A DNA stretch of 64,000 nt from Actinoplanes xinjiangensis (GCF_003148685.1 NZ_QGGR01000015.1:202026-266025), one strand, 5' to 3'; positions 16,655-25,206 are shown, numbered from the stretch's first letter. Numbers and translations: made by a program. The notes: a model not told the origin generated them from the letters alone.

Positions 16655-18168
16655 CCACCCGGCAGGAGGTCGACGGCGTGCCGGTGCTGATCGCGCCGAC
16701 CACCGGGCCGATGAGCGCCGGACTCGCCTTCCGGGTCGGTTTCGTCGACGAGACGCTGTCCCGGCGCGGCATCACGCACCTGATCGAGCACCTCGCCCTG
16801 CACACGCTCGGGGTGGCCGACTACCACTACAACGGCGCCACCGGCGTCGAGCACACCGTCTTCCACATGCAGGGCGCGGAGGCGGACATCGTCGCCTTCC
16901 TGAACGGCGTGTGCGCCGCCCTCGGCGATCTGCCGATGGACCGTCTCGCCGTGGAGAAGGAGATCCTGCGGACCGAGCAGAACTCCCGCGGTGAGGGCCC
17001 GGCCGGGCGGCTGGCCCTGTGGCGGCACGGCGCCCGTGACTACGGCCTGGCCAACTACCCGGAGTGGGGCCTGGGCGCCCTCACTCCCGACGATCTGCGC
17101 GCCTGGGTGGCCCGCTACTTCAACCGGGGCAACGCGGTCCTCTGGATCGCCGGGCCGGGCGTGCCCGCCGGTCTCCGGCTCGATCTCCCGGACGGCACGC
17201 GCCAGGCCGCCCCGGTGCCTTCTTCCATCCTTCCGGTACGCCCGGCGTACTTCATCGGCGCGGAGGACGCCATTGCCTGGGACGCCGTCGTCGACCAGGG
17301 CGAGGATGCGGCGGTCTTCGCCGAGGTGCTGAGACGGTCGATGTTCCGTTCGCTGCGCCAGGAGAGCGGCCTCTCCTACAACGTGGTGAGCGACTACACA
17401 CCGAGAGCCGACGGCCGTGCCGTGATCATGGCGGCCGCCGACTCGCTGCCGGAGAAGCAGGGCGCCGTCCTCGGCGGCCTCGTCGACGTACTGGCCGCCG
17501 CCCGCCTCGGGATCATCGACGAGGCCGAGGTGGCCGCGGTGGTCAACAAGCGCCGCGAGGAGCTGCGGCAGGCCGACGCCACCGGAGGACGGCTGCCCGG
17601 TCAGGCGTTCGACCTGCTCGACGGCCGCCCGGTGCGCAGTGTCACCGAGGTGCTGGCCGAACTCGACGCGGTCACCCGGGACGACGTCGTCGCGGTCGCC
17701 GCCGCGGCCAGTGCCGACGGGCTGTTGATGACGCCGGGGGAGACCCAGGCGGACTGGGCCGGATTTGCCGAAGCGCCGGTCTCCTCGGTGCCGCCGGTGG
17801 ACGGCATCACCCATCAGGCGCCGGACGACTCGGCGCCGCGCCTGGTCGCCGGCGAGCGGGGGTTCAGCCTGATCCGGCCGGAATCGACGGCCACCGTGCT
17901 CTTCGACGAGTGCTCCGCCGTGCTCGCCTGGCCGGACGGCGGCCGGATCCTCGTCGGGTACGACGCCGTCCAGCTGCGCGTCGAGCCCGCCCTGTATCCG
18001 GACGGGCCCGCGATGGTGGCCGCCCTGGACGCGCGGATCCGGCCGGAGCTGCGGGTCGCGATGCCGCCCCGCGATCCGGAGCGGATCCCGCGCCCGCCGG
18101 CGCCCGAACCACCTGCCCCGTCCGGATCGGTCCTCGCCCGGGCCCTGCGCCGGATCCGGCGCGGCTGA
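16651..18168 (+). CDS. M16-family zinc metallopeptidase-like protein, copy 2 (motif intact)
   Basis: A 505-residue protein of the M16 peptidase clan. The inverted zinc motif HLIEH is present at about residues 43-47 (His43, Glu46, His47) and the third ligand is likely Glu109 in EKEILRTEQ. The second M16 domain is recognisable by LRQESGLSYNVVSDYTPRADG at about residues 230-255. There is no signal peptide or membrane segment; the tail is Pro/Arg-rich. Bacterial M16B enzymes often pair an active subunit with an inactive homologue; the neighbour at 14045 has exactly that relation. The substrate is unknown. M16-like enzymes also occur in peptide natural-product clusters, but no precursor or synthase gene is seen here. 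Confidence 0.8.
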   Translation: MTTRQEVDGVPVLIAPTTGPMSAGLAFRVGFVDETLSRRGITHLIEHLALHTLGVADYHYNGATGVEHTVFHMQGAEADIVAFLNGVCAALGDLPMDRLAVEKEILRTEQNSRGEGPAGRLALWRHGARDYGLANYPEWGLGALTPDDLRAWVARYFNRGNAVLWIAGPGVPAGLRLDLPDGTRQAAPVPSSILPVRPAYFIGAEDAIAWDAVVDQGEDAAVFAEVLRRSMFRSLRQESGLSYNVVSDYTPRADGRAVIMAAADSLPEKQGAVLGGLVDVLAAARLGIIDEAEVAAVVNKRREELRQADATGGRLPGQAFDLLDGRPVRSVTEVLAELDAVTRDDVVAVAAAASADGLLMTPGETQADWAGFAEAPVSSVPPVDGITHQAPDDSAPRLVAGERGFSLIRPESTATVLFDECSAVLAWPDGGRILVGYDAVQLRVEPALYPDGPAMVAALDARIRPELRVAMPPRDPERIPRPPAPEPPAPSGSVLARALRRIRRG

Positions 18169-18241
18169 GAGGCGGATCCGTCACGAATCCGTAAGACCGG
18201 CACGCGTATCCGTCGCGGCGGAGAACGGGGACGATGGCAGG

Positions 18242-19768
18242 GTGAAGGCGTCGATCAGATCCGGGCTCGGTGGAGTGGCGGCGGCTGCGGCCGCTCTCGG
18301 CGTGGCCGAGGTGACCGCACTCGCGACGGGCGCCCGCTCGGCCCCGATCGTCGCGGTCGGCGGGGTGGTGGTCGATCATGTGCCGGCCCCGGTCAAGGAC
18401 TTCGCGGTCGCCGTCTTCGGGGTGCACGACAAGACCGCCCTGATCGTCGGCACGGTTCTGCTCCTGGCCGCCTACGCCTACGGGGTGGGTGTGCTGGCCC
18501 GGCGCCGGTGGGCGCCGGCGGTCGCCGGAATCGCGGTGTTCGGGCTGGTCGGTGCGGTGGCGGCGGTGACCCGGCCGGGCGCGGGCGGGACGTCGGTGAT
18601 CCCGTCGGTGGTCGGTGCCGCGGCGGCCGTGCTGGTGCTGCGCCACCTGCGGGGACGGGCCGGTGCGGCCGAAACCGACGACGGGGCGGATGGGCCGTAC
18701 CAGATCCAGGAGAGCCGTCGCCGTTTCCTCCGTGACCTGGGGATCGTCGCCGCGGCCGCCGCGGCCGCGGGTGTCGCCGGCCGGATGCTCACCTCGCGCC
18801 GCGCGGTGACCGTGGCCCGGCAGTCGATCGCGCTGCCATCCCCCGTCGAGCCACGGCCGGTGCTGCCCGCCGGCGTGGACGTGCCCGGCACGACCCCCTA
18901 TGTCACGCCCAACCGGGCCTTCTACCGGATCGACACCGCGCTGGTCACGCCGCAGGTGGACCCGTCGGCCTGGCAGCTGCGGATCCACGGGATGGTCCGC
19001 AACCCGATCACGCTCACCTGGGCGGACCTGCTGAAACGGCCGATGGTCGAGCGGTACGTGACGATCGCGTGCGTCTCCAACGAGGTCGGCGGTGACCTGA
19101 TCGGCAACGCGCTCTGGCTCGGCACCCCGATCCGGGACCTGCTCGAGGAGGCCGGCCCGTTGCCCGAGGCGGATCAGGTGGTGCAGCGGTCGGTGGACGG
19201 CTGGACCTGTGGCGCCCCGACGGCGACGCTGCGGGACGGCCGGGACGCGCTGCTCGCGATCGGGATGAACGGCGAGCCGCTGCCGGTCGAGCACGGCTTC
19301 CCGGCCCGGATGATCGTTCCCGGACTGTACGGCTACGTCTCCGCCTGCAAGTGGATCACCGAGATCGAGCTGACCCGGTTCGCCGACTTCGACGCCTACT
19401 GGGTGCCGCGCGGATGGTCGGCACTGGCCCCGGTGAAGACCCAGTCGCGAATCGACAGCCCGGGCGACGGCAGCCGGAAACCGGTGGGCGACGTGACGGT
19501 CGCCGGAGTCGCGTGGGCGACACATCGCGGTATCGCGACGGTCGAGGTGCAGGTGGACGACGGTCCATGGCAGCCCGCGCGGCTCGCCGCGGCGGTCTCC
19601 GCGGACACCTGGCGGCAGTGGAGCCTGACCTGGGCCGCCTCCGCCGGGCGGCACACCCTTCGAGTACGCGCGACCGATCTCGATGGGGTGACGCAGACGC
19701 CGCTGGAGGCCCCACCGGCCCCCGACGGCGCCACCGGACTGCACCAGGTGACCGTCGACGTCGGGTAG
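18242..19768 (+). CDS. Membrane-anchored molybdopterin oxidoreductase (sulfite oxidase fold)
   Basis: 508 residues with GTG start 18242. The N-terminal part has about four membrane segments (residues 8-30, 65-86, 92-110, 118-135). A twin-arginine-like RRRFLRDLG follows at about 159-167 before another hydrophobic stretch, then the extracytoplasmic molybdopterin domain. The molybdenum-binding Cys is at about 277 in IACVSNEVGG, and GFPARMIVPGLYG is the typical cofactor loop. A Mo-co dimerisation-like beta domain closes the protein. It resembles the membrane-anchored actinobacterial relatives of YedY/sulfite oxidase. The substrate is unknown. Confidence 0.88.
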   Translation: MKASIRSGLGGVAAAAAALGVAEVTALATGARSAPIVAVGGVVVDHVPAPVKDFAVAVFGVHDKTALIVGTVLLLAAYAYGVGVLARRRWAPAVAGIAVFGLVGAVAAVTRPGAGGTSVIPSVVGAAAAVLVLRHLRGRAGAAETDDGADGPYQIQESRRRFLRDLGIVAAAAAAAGVAGRMLTSRRAVTVARQSIALPSPVEPRPVLPAGVDVPGTTPYVTPNRAFYRIDTALVTPQVDPSAWQLRIHGMVRNPITLTWADLLKRPMVERYVTIACVSNEVGGDLIGNALWLGTPIRDLLEEAGPLPEADQVVQRSVDGWTCGAPTATLRDGRDALLAIGMNGEPLPVEHGFPARMIVPGLYGYVSACKWITEIELTRFADFDAYWVPRGWSALAPVKTQSRIDSPGDGSRKPVGDVTVAGVAWATHRGIATVEVQVDDGPWQPARLAAAVSADTWRQWSLTWAASAGRHTLRVRATDLDGVTQTPLEAPPAPDGATGLHQVTVDVG

Positions 19769-19866
19769 TTGAAAGCCGCACTTTCGGTCCGACTCGGGAA
19801 AGCAAGTCGCTCATACGGTGGCTTGCATGTCCACCAATGCGGTTGAAGAACCGCTGAACCACTCGA

Positions 19867-19890
19867 CACGGTCCTCCCTGGAGGACCGTG
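19867..19890. terminator. Hairpin between convergent oxidoreductase and whiD
   Basis: Perfect 11-bp stem CACGGTCCTCC/GGAGGACCGTG with a minimal loop, lying between the ends of two converging genes. It probably stops both transcripts. Confidence 0.6.
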
Positions 19891-19927
19891 CCGGAAGCCG
19901 TGTGGTGACGCCGCGTGCCGGTCGGCG

Positions 19928-20314
19928 TCAGGCCGCCGGTGCCTGCCGCTGTGCGGGCACCGCCGTCTTGTGGGGCCGGCCGAGGCGAGCCTCGAGCCGG
20001 AGCAGGTCGACCCGTCCGTGACGGTCTGCGAGATCCTCCCAGCCGACCGCGAGCAGCCGCAGCCGCTCCGATTCGCTGAAGCCTCCCCAGACCCCGTACG
20101 GCTCGCGAACCGCGAGGGCGTGCGCGGCGCACTCCGCCCGAACCGGGCAGGCGCCGCACATGCTCTTCGCCTTGGCCTCCCGGCGACTGCGGGACGACCC
20201 GCGTTCGCCGTCAGGGTGGAAGAACTGTGCGCTGTCCCGGCCTCGGCAGAGCCCCAGTCTCTGCCAATCCCAGACATCGGCGATGGGACCGGGCAGTCTG
20301 CGAACGTTCGACAT
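19928..20314 (-). CDS. whiD: WhiB-family iron-sulfur developmental regulator (WhiD/WhiB3 type)
   Basis: A 128-residue WhiB-like protein starting MSNVRRLPGP at 20314, with GGAGGAGGG just upstream. The four cluster cysteines are Cys23, Cys53, Cys56 and Cys62 (CGACPVRAEC), and the turn GVWGG follows. The N-terminal LPGPIADVWDWQ and FFHPDGERG are specific to the WhiD/WhiB3 branch. Such proteins bind a 4Fe-4S cluster and the sigma factor; WhiD is needed for late sporulation in Streptomyces. It is divergent from a bldM-like gene, the arrangement I recall for S. coelicolor. The C-terminal extension of about 30 residues is unusual for this branch. Confidence 0.93.
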   Translation of the reverse strand: MSNVRRLPGPIADVWDWQRLGLCRGRDSAQFFHPDGERGSSRSRREAKAKSMCGACPVRAECAAHALAVREPYGVWGGFSESERLRLLAVGWEDLADRHGRVDLLRLEARLGRPHKTAVPAQRQAPAA

Positions 20315-20545
20315 CAACACCCTCCTCCCGCGCGGCACCGCGGAGCGTTCGTCGTGAGGGGCCAGGAACCGGCCTCGTGCGGGTGTACCCCGGCAACGTC
20401 CGGCTCACACGCACCATGTCGATGTCTTCGCGAGCGGTATGGCAAAGGGGCGGCAAGTCATACCTTTCTTTCCCGTTTTTTCCATCTAAAGCGCGTAATG
20501 CTGCGGCCCTCGCGTGATCTCCTCTGAGAGAGAAGGAGGATCACT

Positions 20546-21400
20546 GTGCGTACCGTCCTCGTGTGCGTCCGAACCCCGCTGGCGGCCCAGACCGTCGCGT
20601 CCACCGCGGCCCGGCTCGGCATGACCGGCGTCGTCCGGACTGCGGTCAGCGAGACCGAGGCCATGATCCGACTGGCGGAACGGCCCGCCGAAGTGGTCCT
20701 GGCCGACACCGCCGTGACCCGGCCCGACAGCGTCGGTTTCACCCGGCGGGTACTCGCCCGTGCCCCCCAGGCGCAGTTGGTGCTCTTCGGTGCGGAAGAC
20801 CCGCGGGTAGCCGCGGCGGCAGTGGCCGCCGGCGCCCGAGGTGTCATCCGTGGCGTCGAACATGACCTGGTCAGCGTCGTCGCCAAGGCACTACTCCTAC
20901 TGCTGTTGCCGGTACGCCCGCAGGGCATGCCGATCAACGGCGCCAACGCTCAACCGGCCACCGTGGCCGGCGGTGTGCGCAACAACAACTCCCCGGCGGC
21001 CCGGGGGCAGTACCAGCAGGGCCCCGGTGGCATCGGCGTGCACAACGCAGCGGCGGTGCCGGCCATGCTCGGGCCCAACGCGCCGATGGTCCCCGCCCAG
21101 CGCGGGGACGCGCCGATCGACCCGGCCACCGGCCGGCCGATGGTGGCCTGGCCCGGCAACGAAGCCGGGGTGGGCATGACCGACGCGCAACCCGCGGGCC
21201 GGCGGCTGACGCTCACCGAGCGTGAGCTTCAGGTGCTGCGGGGGATGGCGGACGGGAAGAGCAACGCCGAGATCGGCCGCGAACTGTTCGTCTCCGAGGA
21301 CACCGTCAAAACCCACGCACGGCGGCTCTTCCGCAAACTCGGGGCCCGGGACCGTGCGCACGCGGTCGCTGCCGGGTTCAGGGCGGGGCTGGTCGCCTGA
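20546..21400 (+). CDS. bldM: BldM-like response regulator with degenerate receiver and long linker
   Basis: 284 residues, GTG start 20546 with AGAAGGAGGA upstream. The C-terminal LuxR-type helix-turn-helix (about residues 222-284: LTERELQVLRGMADG, NAEIGRELFVSEDTVKTHARR) is very close to Streptomyces BldM. The N-terminal receiver-like domain (about 1-118) lacks the acidic pair after strand 1 (VLVCVRTP), though an Asp remains at LADTAV. Between them is a Gly/Pro/Gln/Asn-rich linker of about 95 residues (NNNSPAARGQYQQGPGG) that Streptomyces BldM (about 200 residues) does not have. The gene position beside whiD and before guaB supports orthology. Phosphorylation-independent action is likely. Confidence 0.85.
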   Translation: MRTVLVCVRTPLAAQTVASTAARLGMTGVVRTAVSETEAMIRLAERPAEVVLADTAVTRPDSVGFTRRVLARAPQAQLVLFGAEDPRVAAAAVAAGARGVIRGVEHDLVSVVAKALLLLLLPVRPQGMPINGANAQPATVAGGVRNNNSPAARGQYQQGPGGIGVHNAAAVPAMLGPNAPMVPAQRGDAPIDPATGRPMVAWPGNEAGVGMTDAQPAGRRLTLTERELQVLRGMADGKSNAEIGRELFVSEDTVKTHARRLFRKLGARDRAHAVAAGFRAGLVA

Positions 21401-21420
21401 GGTGGTTCGGTCGCCGGGGT

Positions 21421-21502
21421 GAGTGCCTCGGCGGCTGAGGCGAGTGTTTCGATCGCTCGGTGAATGCCTCGGCGGCGAGGCGAGTGTTTCGGTCGCCTCG
21501 GT
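21421..21502. repeat. Two 41-bp imperfect direct repeats
   Basis: The block beginning GAGTGCCTCGGCGGCTGAGG is followed by a second block beginning GAATGCCTCGGCGGCGAGGC, both running into a GAGTGTTTCG(A/G)TCGC segment. A third partial copy follows. They lie just after bldM and code for nothing convincing. Confidence 0.7.
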
Positions 21503-21559
21503 GGCTGAGGCTGGCGGGGCGGTCTGCTGAGCTGGCTGGCTTCGCTTCGCTCCGCGGCA

Positions 21560-21656
21560 GAACGCCTTGTACCCGGTGATGAGGCAGGCGATTTCCCGCC
21601 ACCCCGCAAACCCCGCGGGGCGTCGGTAAATCGACTGCCTCATCACCGGCGGCGTT
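21560..21656. repeat. Long interrupted palindrome after bldM
   Basis: Left arm CCGGTGATGAGGCAG (21573-21587) pairs perfectly with CTGCCTCATCACCGG (21635-21649). Inside, CGATTT pairs with AAATCG and CCCG with CGG; outside, AACGCC pairs with GGCGTT. The whole can fold into one long hairpin between the convergent bldM and DUF5319 genes. It may be a terminator or a small palindromic repeat element. Confidence 0.75.
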
Positions 21657-21732
21657 ATGCGGGCCGTTCTGTGGCTACGCGCGCACTGGGAAACTACGGG
21701 GTTTCCTACGGGGCAGCGCGGCCGTTCCGTGA

Positions 21733-22140
21733 CTACGGGGTTTCGTCGTCGCTGCCCTCGGTCAGGGTGTCGTGTACGCCGTCGGCGTAGCCCCGGGCGT
21801 ACTCCCACGTGACGTAGTGGTCGGGGTCGGGGTCGTAGGCCGGCTCGTGGACGCGGGGGCGGCCACTGCTCAGCAGATGGCGCAGATTACCGCGCAGCAG
21901 GTCCCAGTCGAAGTAGTGCGGCTCGTGGCAGTCCTCGCACTCGATCACCAATCCGCGGATGCCCGTCGGACTCAGCAGCGCCTGGTAGATCTCCAGGTCG
22001 GAGAGGTCCTCCAGGACGTCCTGCCGCTCGTCCTCGGTCAGCGGTTCGGTCTCGGCGTCCTCGTTGAGGTCGTCGAGACCGGCGGCCGGGTCGGTCGGGT
22101 CGCCGTTGAAGGGGTCGATCGGCTCATCTTGCACCCCCAT
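21733..22140 (-). CDS. DUF5319 family acidic protein
   Basis: A 135-residue very acidic protein starting MGVQDEPIDPF at 22140 with GGGAGGTGA upstream. The family is an actinobacterial protein of unknown function normally found next to guaB. It contains VIECEDCHEPHYFDWDLL with a CxxC pair and nearby His residues that could hold a metal, followed by HYVTWEYARGYADG. No membrane segment. Divergent from guaB with about 114 bases between the starts. Confidence 0.85.
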   Translation of the reverse strand: MGVQDEPIDPFNGDPTDPAAGLDDLNEDAETEPLTEDERQDVLEDLSDLEIYQALLSPTGIRGLVIECEDCHEPHYFDWDLLRGNLRHLLSSGRPRVHEPAYDPDPDHYVTWEYARGYADGVHDTLTEGSDDETP

Positions 22141-22254
22141 ACCGTACTCACCTCCCGAGTGTGTGTGCTGGCCCGCACGTTCTGTCCGCCGCCCGGGTGC
22201 CCCGCCCGGGATGGGTAGGATGATGAACTCCGCCTCTTCTCTCAGGGATGATCT

Positions 22255-23742
22255 GTGGAAACTGACAGCGCTCGCACCGTTCCTCTCGGCCTCACGTTCG
22301 ACGATGTGCTGTTGCAGCCAGGCGAGTCGGACGTGGTGCCCAGCCGGGTCAACACGGTCACGCGCCTGACCCGTAACGTCGAACTCACGATCCCGCTGCT
22401 CTCCGCGGCGATGGACACGGTGACCGAGGCGCGCATGGCGATCGCCATGGCTCGTGAGGGCGGCATCGGCGTGCTGCACCGCAATCTCTCCGCGGAGGAC
22501 CAGGCGGCCCAGGTCGACCTCGTGAAGCGGTCCGAGTCGGGCATGATCACCAACCCGATCACCTGTAGCCCCGACGACACTCTCGGCCAGGTCGACGCCC
22601 TCTGCGCGAAATACCGCATCTCCGGCGTCCCGGTCGTCGACGGTGAGACCCGGCTGGTCGGGATAGTGACCAACCGTGACATGCGCTTCGTCAGTGACCC
22701 GGCCGTCAAGGTCCGCGACGTGATGACCAAGTCGCCGCTGATCACCGCCCCGGTCGGGGTGACCAAGGACGAGGCGCTCGATCTGCTGCGCCGCCACAAG
22801 GTGGAGAAGCTGCCGCTCGTCGACGAGCAGGGCCGTCTGCGCGGGCTGATCACGGTGAAGGACTTCACGAAGTCCGAGCAGTTCCCGAACGCGACGAAGG
22901 ACGAGCAGGGCCGCCTGCGGGTGGCCGCGGCGGTCGGGGTCGGCGACGACTCGTACAAGCGGGCCCGCGGCCTGATCGACGCCGGGGTCGACGTGATCAT
23001 CGTGGACACCTCGCACGGTCACCAGCGCCAGGTGCTCGACATGATCGCCCGGCTGAAGAAGGACACCGTCACCGACATCGTCGGCGGCAACGTGGCGACC
23101 TACGCGGGCGCCAAGGCGATGGTCGAGGCGGGCGCCGACGCGGTGAAGGTCGGTGTCGGGCCGGGCGCGATCTGCACCACCCGGATCGTCGCGGGCGTGG
23201 GTGTGCCCCAGATCACCGCGATCATGGAGGCGTCCCGGGCATGCAAGCCGGCCGGGGTTCCGGTGATCGGCGACGGGGGTATTCAGTACAGCGGCGACAT
23301 CGCCAAGGCACTGGTCGCCGGCGCCAACGCGGTGATGCTCGGCGGTCTGCTGGCCGGTTCGGAGGAGAGCCCCGGCGAGCTGATCTTCGTCAACGGTAAG
23401 CAGTTCAAGTCGTACCGGGGGATGGGTTCGCTCGGCGCCATGCAGTCCCGCGGCCAGGCCAAGTCGTACTCCAAGGACCGCTACTTCCAGCACGACGTGC
23501 CGGAGGAGAAGCTGGTTCCGGAGGGCGTCGAGGGCCAGGTGCCGTACCGCGGCCCGCTCTCCCGGGTGGTCGGCCAGCTGGTCGGCGGGGTCCGGCTGGC
23601 GATGGGCTACGCCGGTGCCGAGACGATCACCGACCTCCAGGAGCGGGGACAGCTCATCCGGATCACCGCGGCCGGCCTCAAGGAGAGCCACCCGCACGAC
23701 ATCCAGATGACCGTCGAAGCTCCCAACTATCACTCCCGCTAG
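22255..23742 (+). CDS. guaB: Inosine-5'-monophosphate dehydrogenase
   Basis: 495 residues, GTG start 22255 with AGGGATG upstream. It oxidises IMP to XMP with NAD, the first step to GMP. The motifs are LTFDDVLLQPG at the N-terminus, two CBS domains inserted at about residues 95-210, and the catalytic loop GVGPGAICTTRIV with Cys308. The flap region and GYAGAET follow near the C-terminus. Full normal length. guaB3 follows after 32 bases. Confidence 0.97.
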   Translation: METDSARTVPLGLTFDDVLLQPGESDVVPSRVNTVTRLTRNVELTIPLLSAAMDTVTEARMAIAMAREGGIGVLHRNLSAEDQAAQVDLVKRSESGMITNPITCSPDDTLGQVDALCAKYRISGVPVVDGETRLVGIVTNRDMRFVSDPAVKVRDVMTKSPLITAPVGVTKDEALDLLRRHKVEKLPLVDEQGRLRGLITVKDFTKSEQFPNATKDEQGRLRVAAAVGVGDDSYKRARGLIDAGVDVIIVDTSHGHQRQVLDMIARLKKDTVTDIVGGNVATYAGAKAMVEAGADAVKVGVGPGAICTTRIVAGVGVPQITAIMEASRACKPAGVPVIGDGGIQYSGDIAKALVAGANAVMLGGLLAGSEESPGELIFVNGKQFKSYRGMGSLGAMQSRGQAKSYSKDRYFQHDVPEEKLVPEGVEGQVPYRGPLSRVVGQLVGGVRLAMGYAGAETITDLQERGQLIRITAAGLKESHPHDIQMTVEAPNYHSR

Positions 23743-23774
23743 ACAGATCCCCAAGAAGGACAAAGGCGCCCATC

Positions 23775-24893
23775 ATGCGTGACGTCGTGGAGATCGGCCT
23801 CGGTAAGACCGCGCAGCGCGGCTACCACCTGGACGACATCGCCATCGTTCCGAGTCGTCGCACCCGCGACGTGGACGACGTGTCGACCGAGTGGAAGCTC
23901 GACGCGTACCCCTTCAAGATCCCTTGCGTCGCGCACCCGTCGGACGCCACCCAGAGCCCCGAGTCGGTGATCGCCCTGGGCCGCCTCGGCGGTCTGGGCG
24001 TGCTCAACGCCGAGGGCCTCTGGACGCGGTACGAGGACCCCAGCAAGATCCTCGAAGAGCTGGCCTCGCTGGACGAGGACGCCGACGCGACCCGGCGCCT
24101 CCAGGAGGTCTACGCCGAGCCGATCAAGCCGGAGCTGATCGCCGAGCGGGTCCGCGAGATCCGTGCGTCCGGCGTCACCACGGCGGTCCGGGTGTCGCCG
24201 CAGCACACCCTGGCCCTCGCTCCGGTCGTGCTGGATGCGGGTGTCGACCTCCTGGTCATCCAGGGCACCCTGGTGTCGGCCGAGCACGTGTCCACGACGG
24301 ACGAGCCGCTCAACCTCAAGGAGTTCATCGCCGACCTCGACCTGCCGGTCATCGTCGGCGGTTGCACCGACTACAAGACGGCGCTGCACCTGATGCGGAC
24401 CGGCGCGGCCGGCGTCATCGTCGGTGTCGGCGCCGACGAGTGGTCCACGACCGACACCGTCCTCGGCATCCGGGTGCCGATGGCCACCGCGATCGCCGAC
24501 GCCGCGGCCGCCCGCCGCGACTACCTGGACGAGACCGGTGGGCGGTATGTGCATCTGATCGCCGACGGCGGTATCGCCACCAGCGGTGACATCGCCAAGG
24601 CGATCGGCTGCGGTGCCGACGCGGTGATGCTCGGCGAGCCGCTGTCACTGGCCGAGGGCGCCCCGGCCGGCGGCGCCTGGTGGCACTCGGCAGCCAGCCA
24701 CCCGGATCTGCCGCGCGGCGGTTTCTGCATCGCCGGTGAGCCCGACGGCACTCTGGAAGAGGTGCTGTACGGCCCGGCCAACAGCCCCAACGGCCAGCTC
24801 AACCTCTTCGGTGGCCTGAAGCGCGCGATGGCCAAGTGCGGCTACCGCGACGTCAAGGAGTTCCAGAAGGTCGCCCTGGTCCTCGACAACTGA
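23775..24893 (+). CDS. guaB3: GuaB3 family IMP dehydrogenase-like protein
   Basis: 372 residues, ATG 23775, in an operon with guaB. This family lacks CBS domains and begins VEIGLGKTAQRGYHLDDI. The barrel glycine motifs remain (GGIATSGDIAKAIGCGADAVMLG), but the catalytic Cys loop of guaB is not present in the same form (GAAGVIVGVGADEWSTT). Actinobacteria keep it beside guaB; GuaB3 proteins of other bacteria have been linked to GMP reductase activity, but its role here is not established. Confidence 0.93.
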   Translation: MRDVVEIGLGKTAQRGYHLDDIAIVPSRRTRDVDDVSTEWKLDAYPFKIPCVAHPSDATQSPESVIALGRLGGLGVLNAEGLWTRYEDPSKILEELASLDEDADATRRLQEVYAEPIKPELIAERVREIRASGVTTAVRVSPQHTLALAPVVLDAGVDLLVIQGTLVSAEHVSTTDEPLNLKEFIADLDLPVIVGGCTDYKTALHLMRTGAAGVIVGVGADEWSTTDTVLGIRVPMATAIADAAAARRDYLDETGGRYVHLIADGGIATSGDIAKAIGCGADAVMLGEPLSLAEGAPAGGAWWHSAASHPDLPRGGFCIAGEPDGTLEEVLYGPANSPNGQLNLFGGLKRAMAKCGYRDVKEFQKVALVLDN

Positions 24894-24913
24894 TCACCCC
24901 ACACAGCACACGG

Positions 24914-24936
24914 ACGGCGGGCCTCTGGCCCGCCGT
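24914..24936 (+). terminator. Terminator hairpin after guaB3
   Basis: Perfect 10-bp stem ACGGCGGGCC/GGCCCGCCGT with a TCT loop 20 bases after the guaB3 stop, followed by TTCGG. No long T-tract. Confidence 0.7.
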
Positions 24937-24959
24937 TCGGCGTCTCCGGACCAGGGCCC

Positions 24960-25049
24960 GCAGCCGGTCCGCCGGCTCGCCGGTCCCTGCGGCCCGCCGG
25001 TCCCTGCGGCTCGCCGATTTCGGCGGCTCGCCGATTTCGGCGGCTCGCC
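24960..25049. repeat. Short tandem repeats downstream of guaB3
   Basis: Direct repeats of GCCGGTCCCTGCGGC and then of GATTTCGGCGGCTCGCC, two copies each, head to tail. They lie in the 313-base region between the ends of guaB3 and the M1 peptidase gene, which holds no gene. Confidence 0.65.
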
Positions 25050-25054
25050 GTGTT

Positions 25055-25109
25055 CGGCTGGCTCTCACCGCTGTCAAAACAGCCGTGAGACAGCGGTGGG
25101 AGCCAGCCG
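25055..25109. repeat. 21-bp hairpin between convergent genes
   Basis: The left arm (25055-25075, starting CGGCTGGCTCTC) pairs with the right arm (25089-25109, ending GAGCCAGCCG) over 21 positions with one G-T wobble. The 13-base loop holds AAAACAGCC. It lies 98 bases after the end of the M1 peptidase gene read on the minus strand and may act as a terminator for either strand. Confidence 0.75.
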
Positions 25110-25206
25110 GAAGGGCCACCGGATCAGCCCGGCGGTCGCGTTGCGGTCCGGCACCGGGACCGGGTCGCGGGGACAGCCTGGGTGCTCTGCGTAGACCGTA
25201 CGAAAG

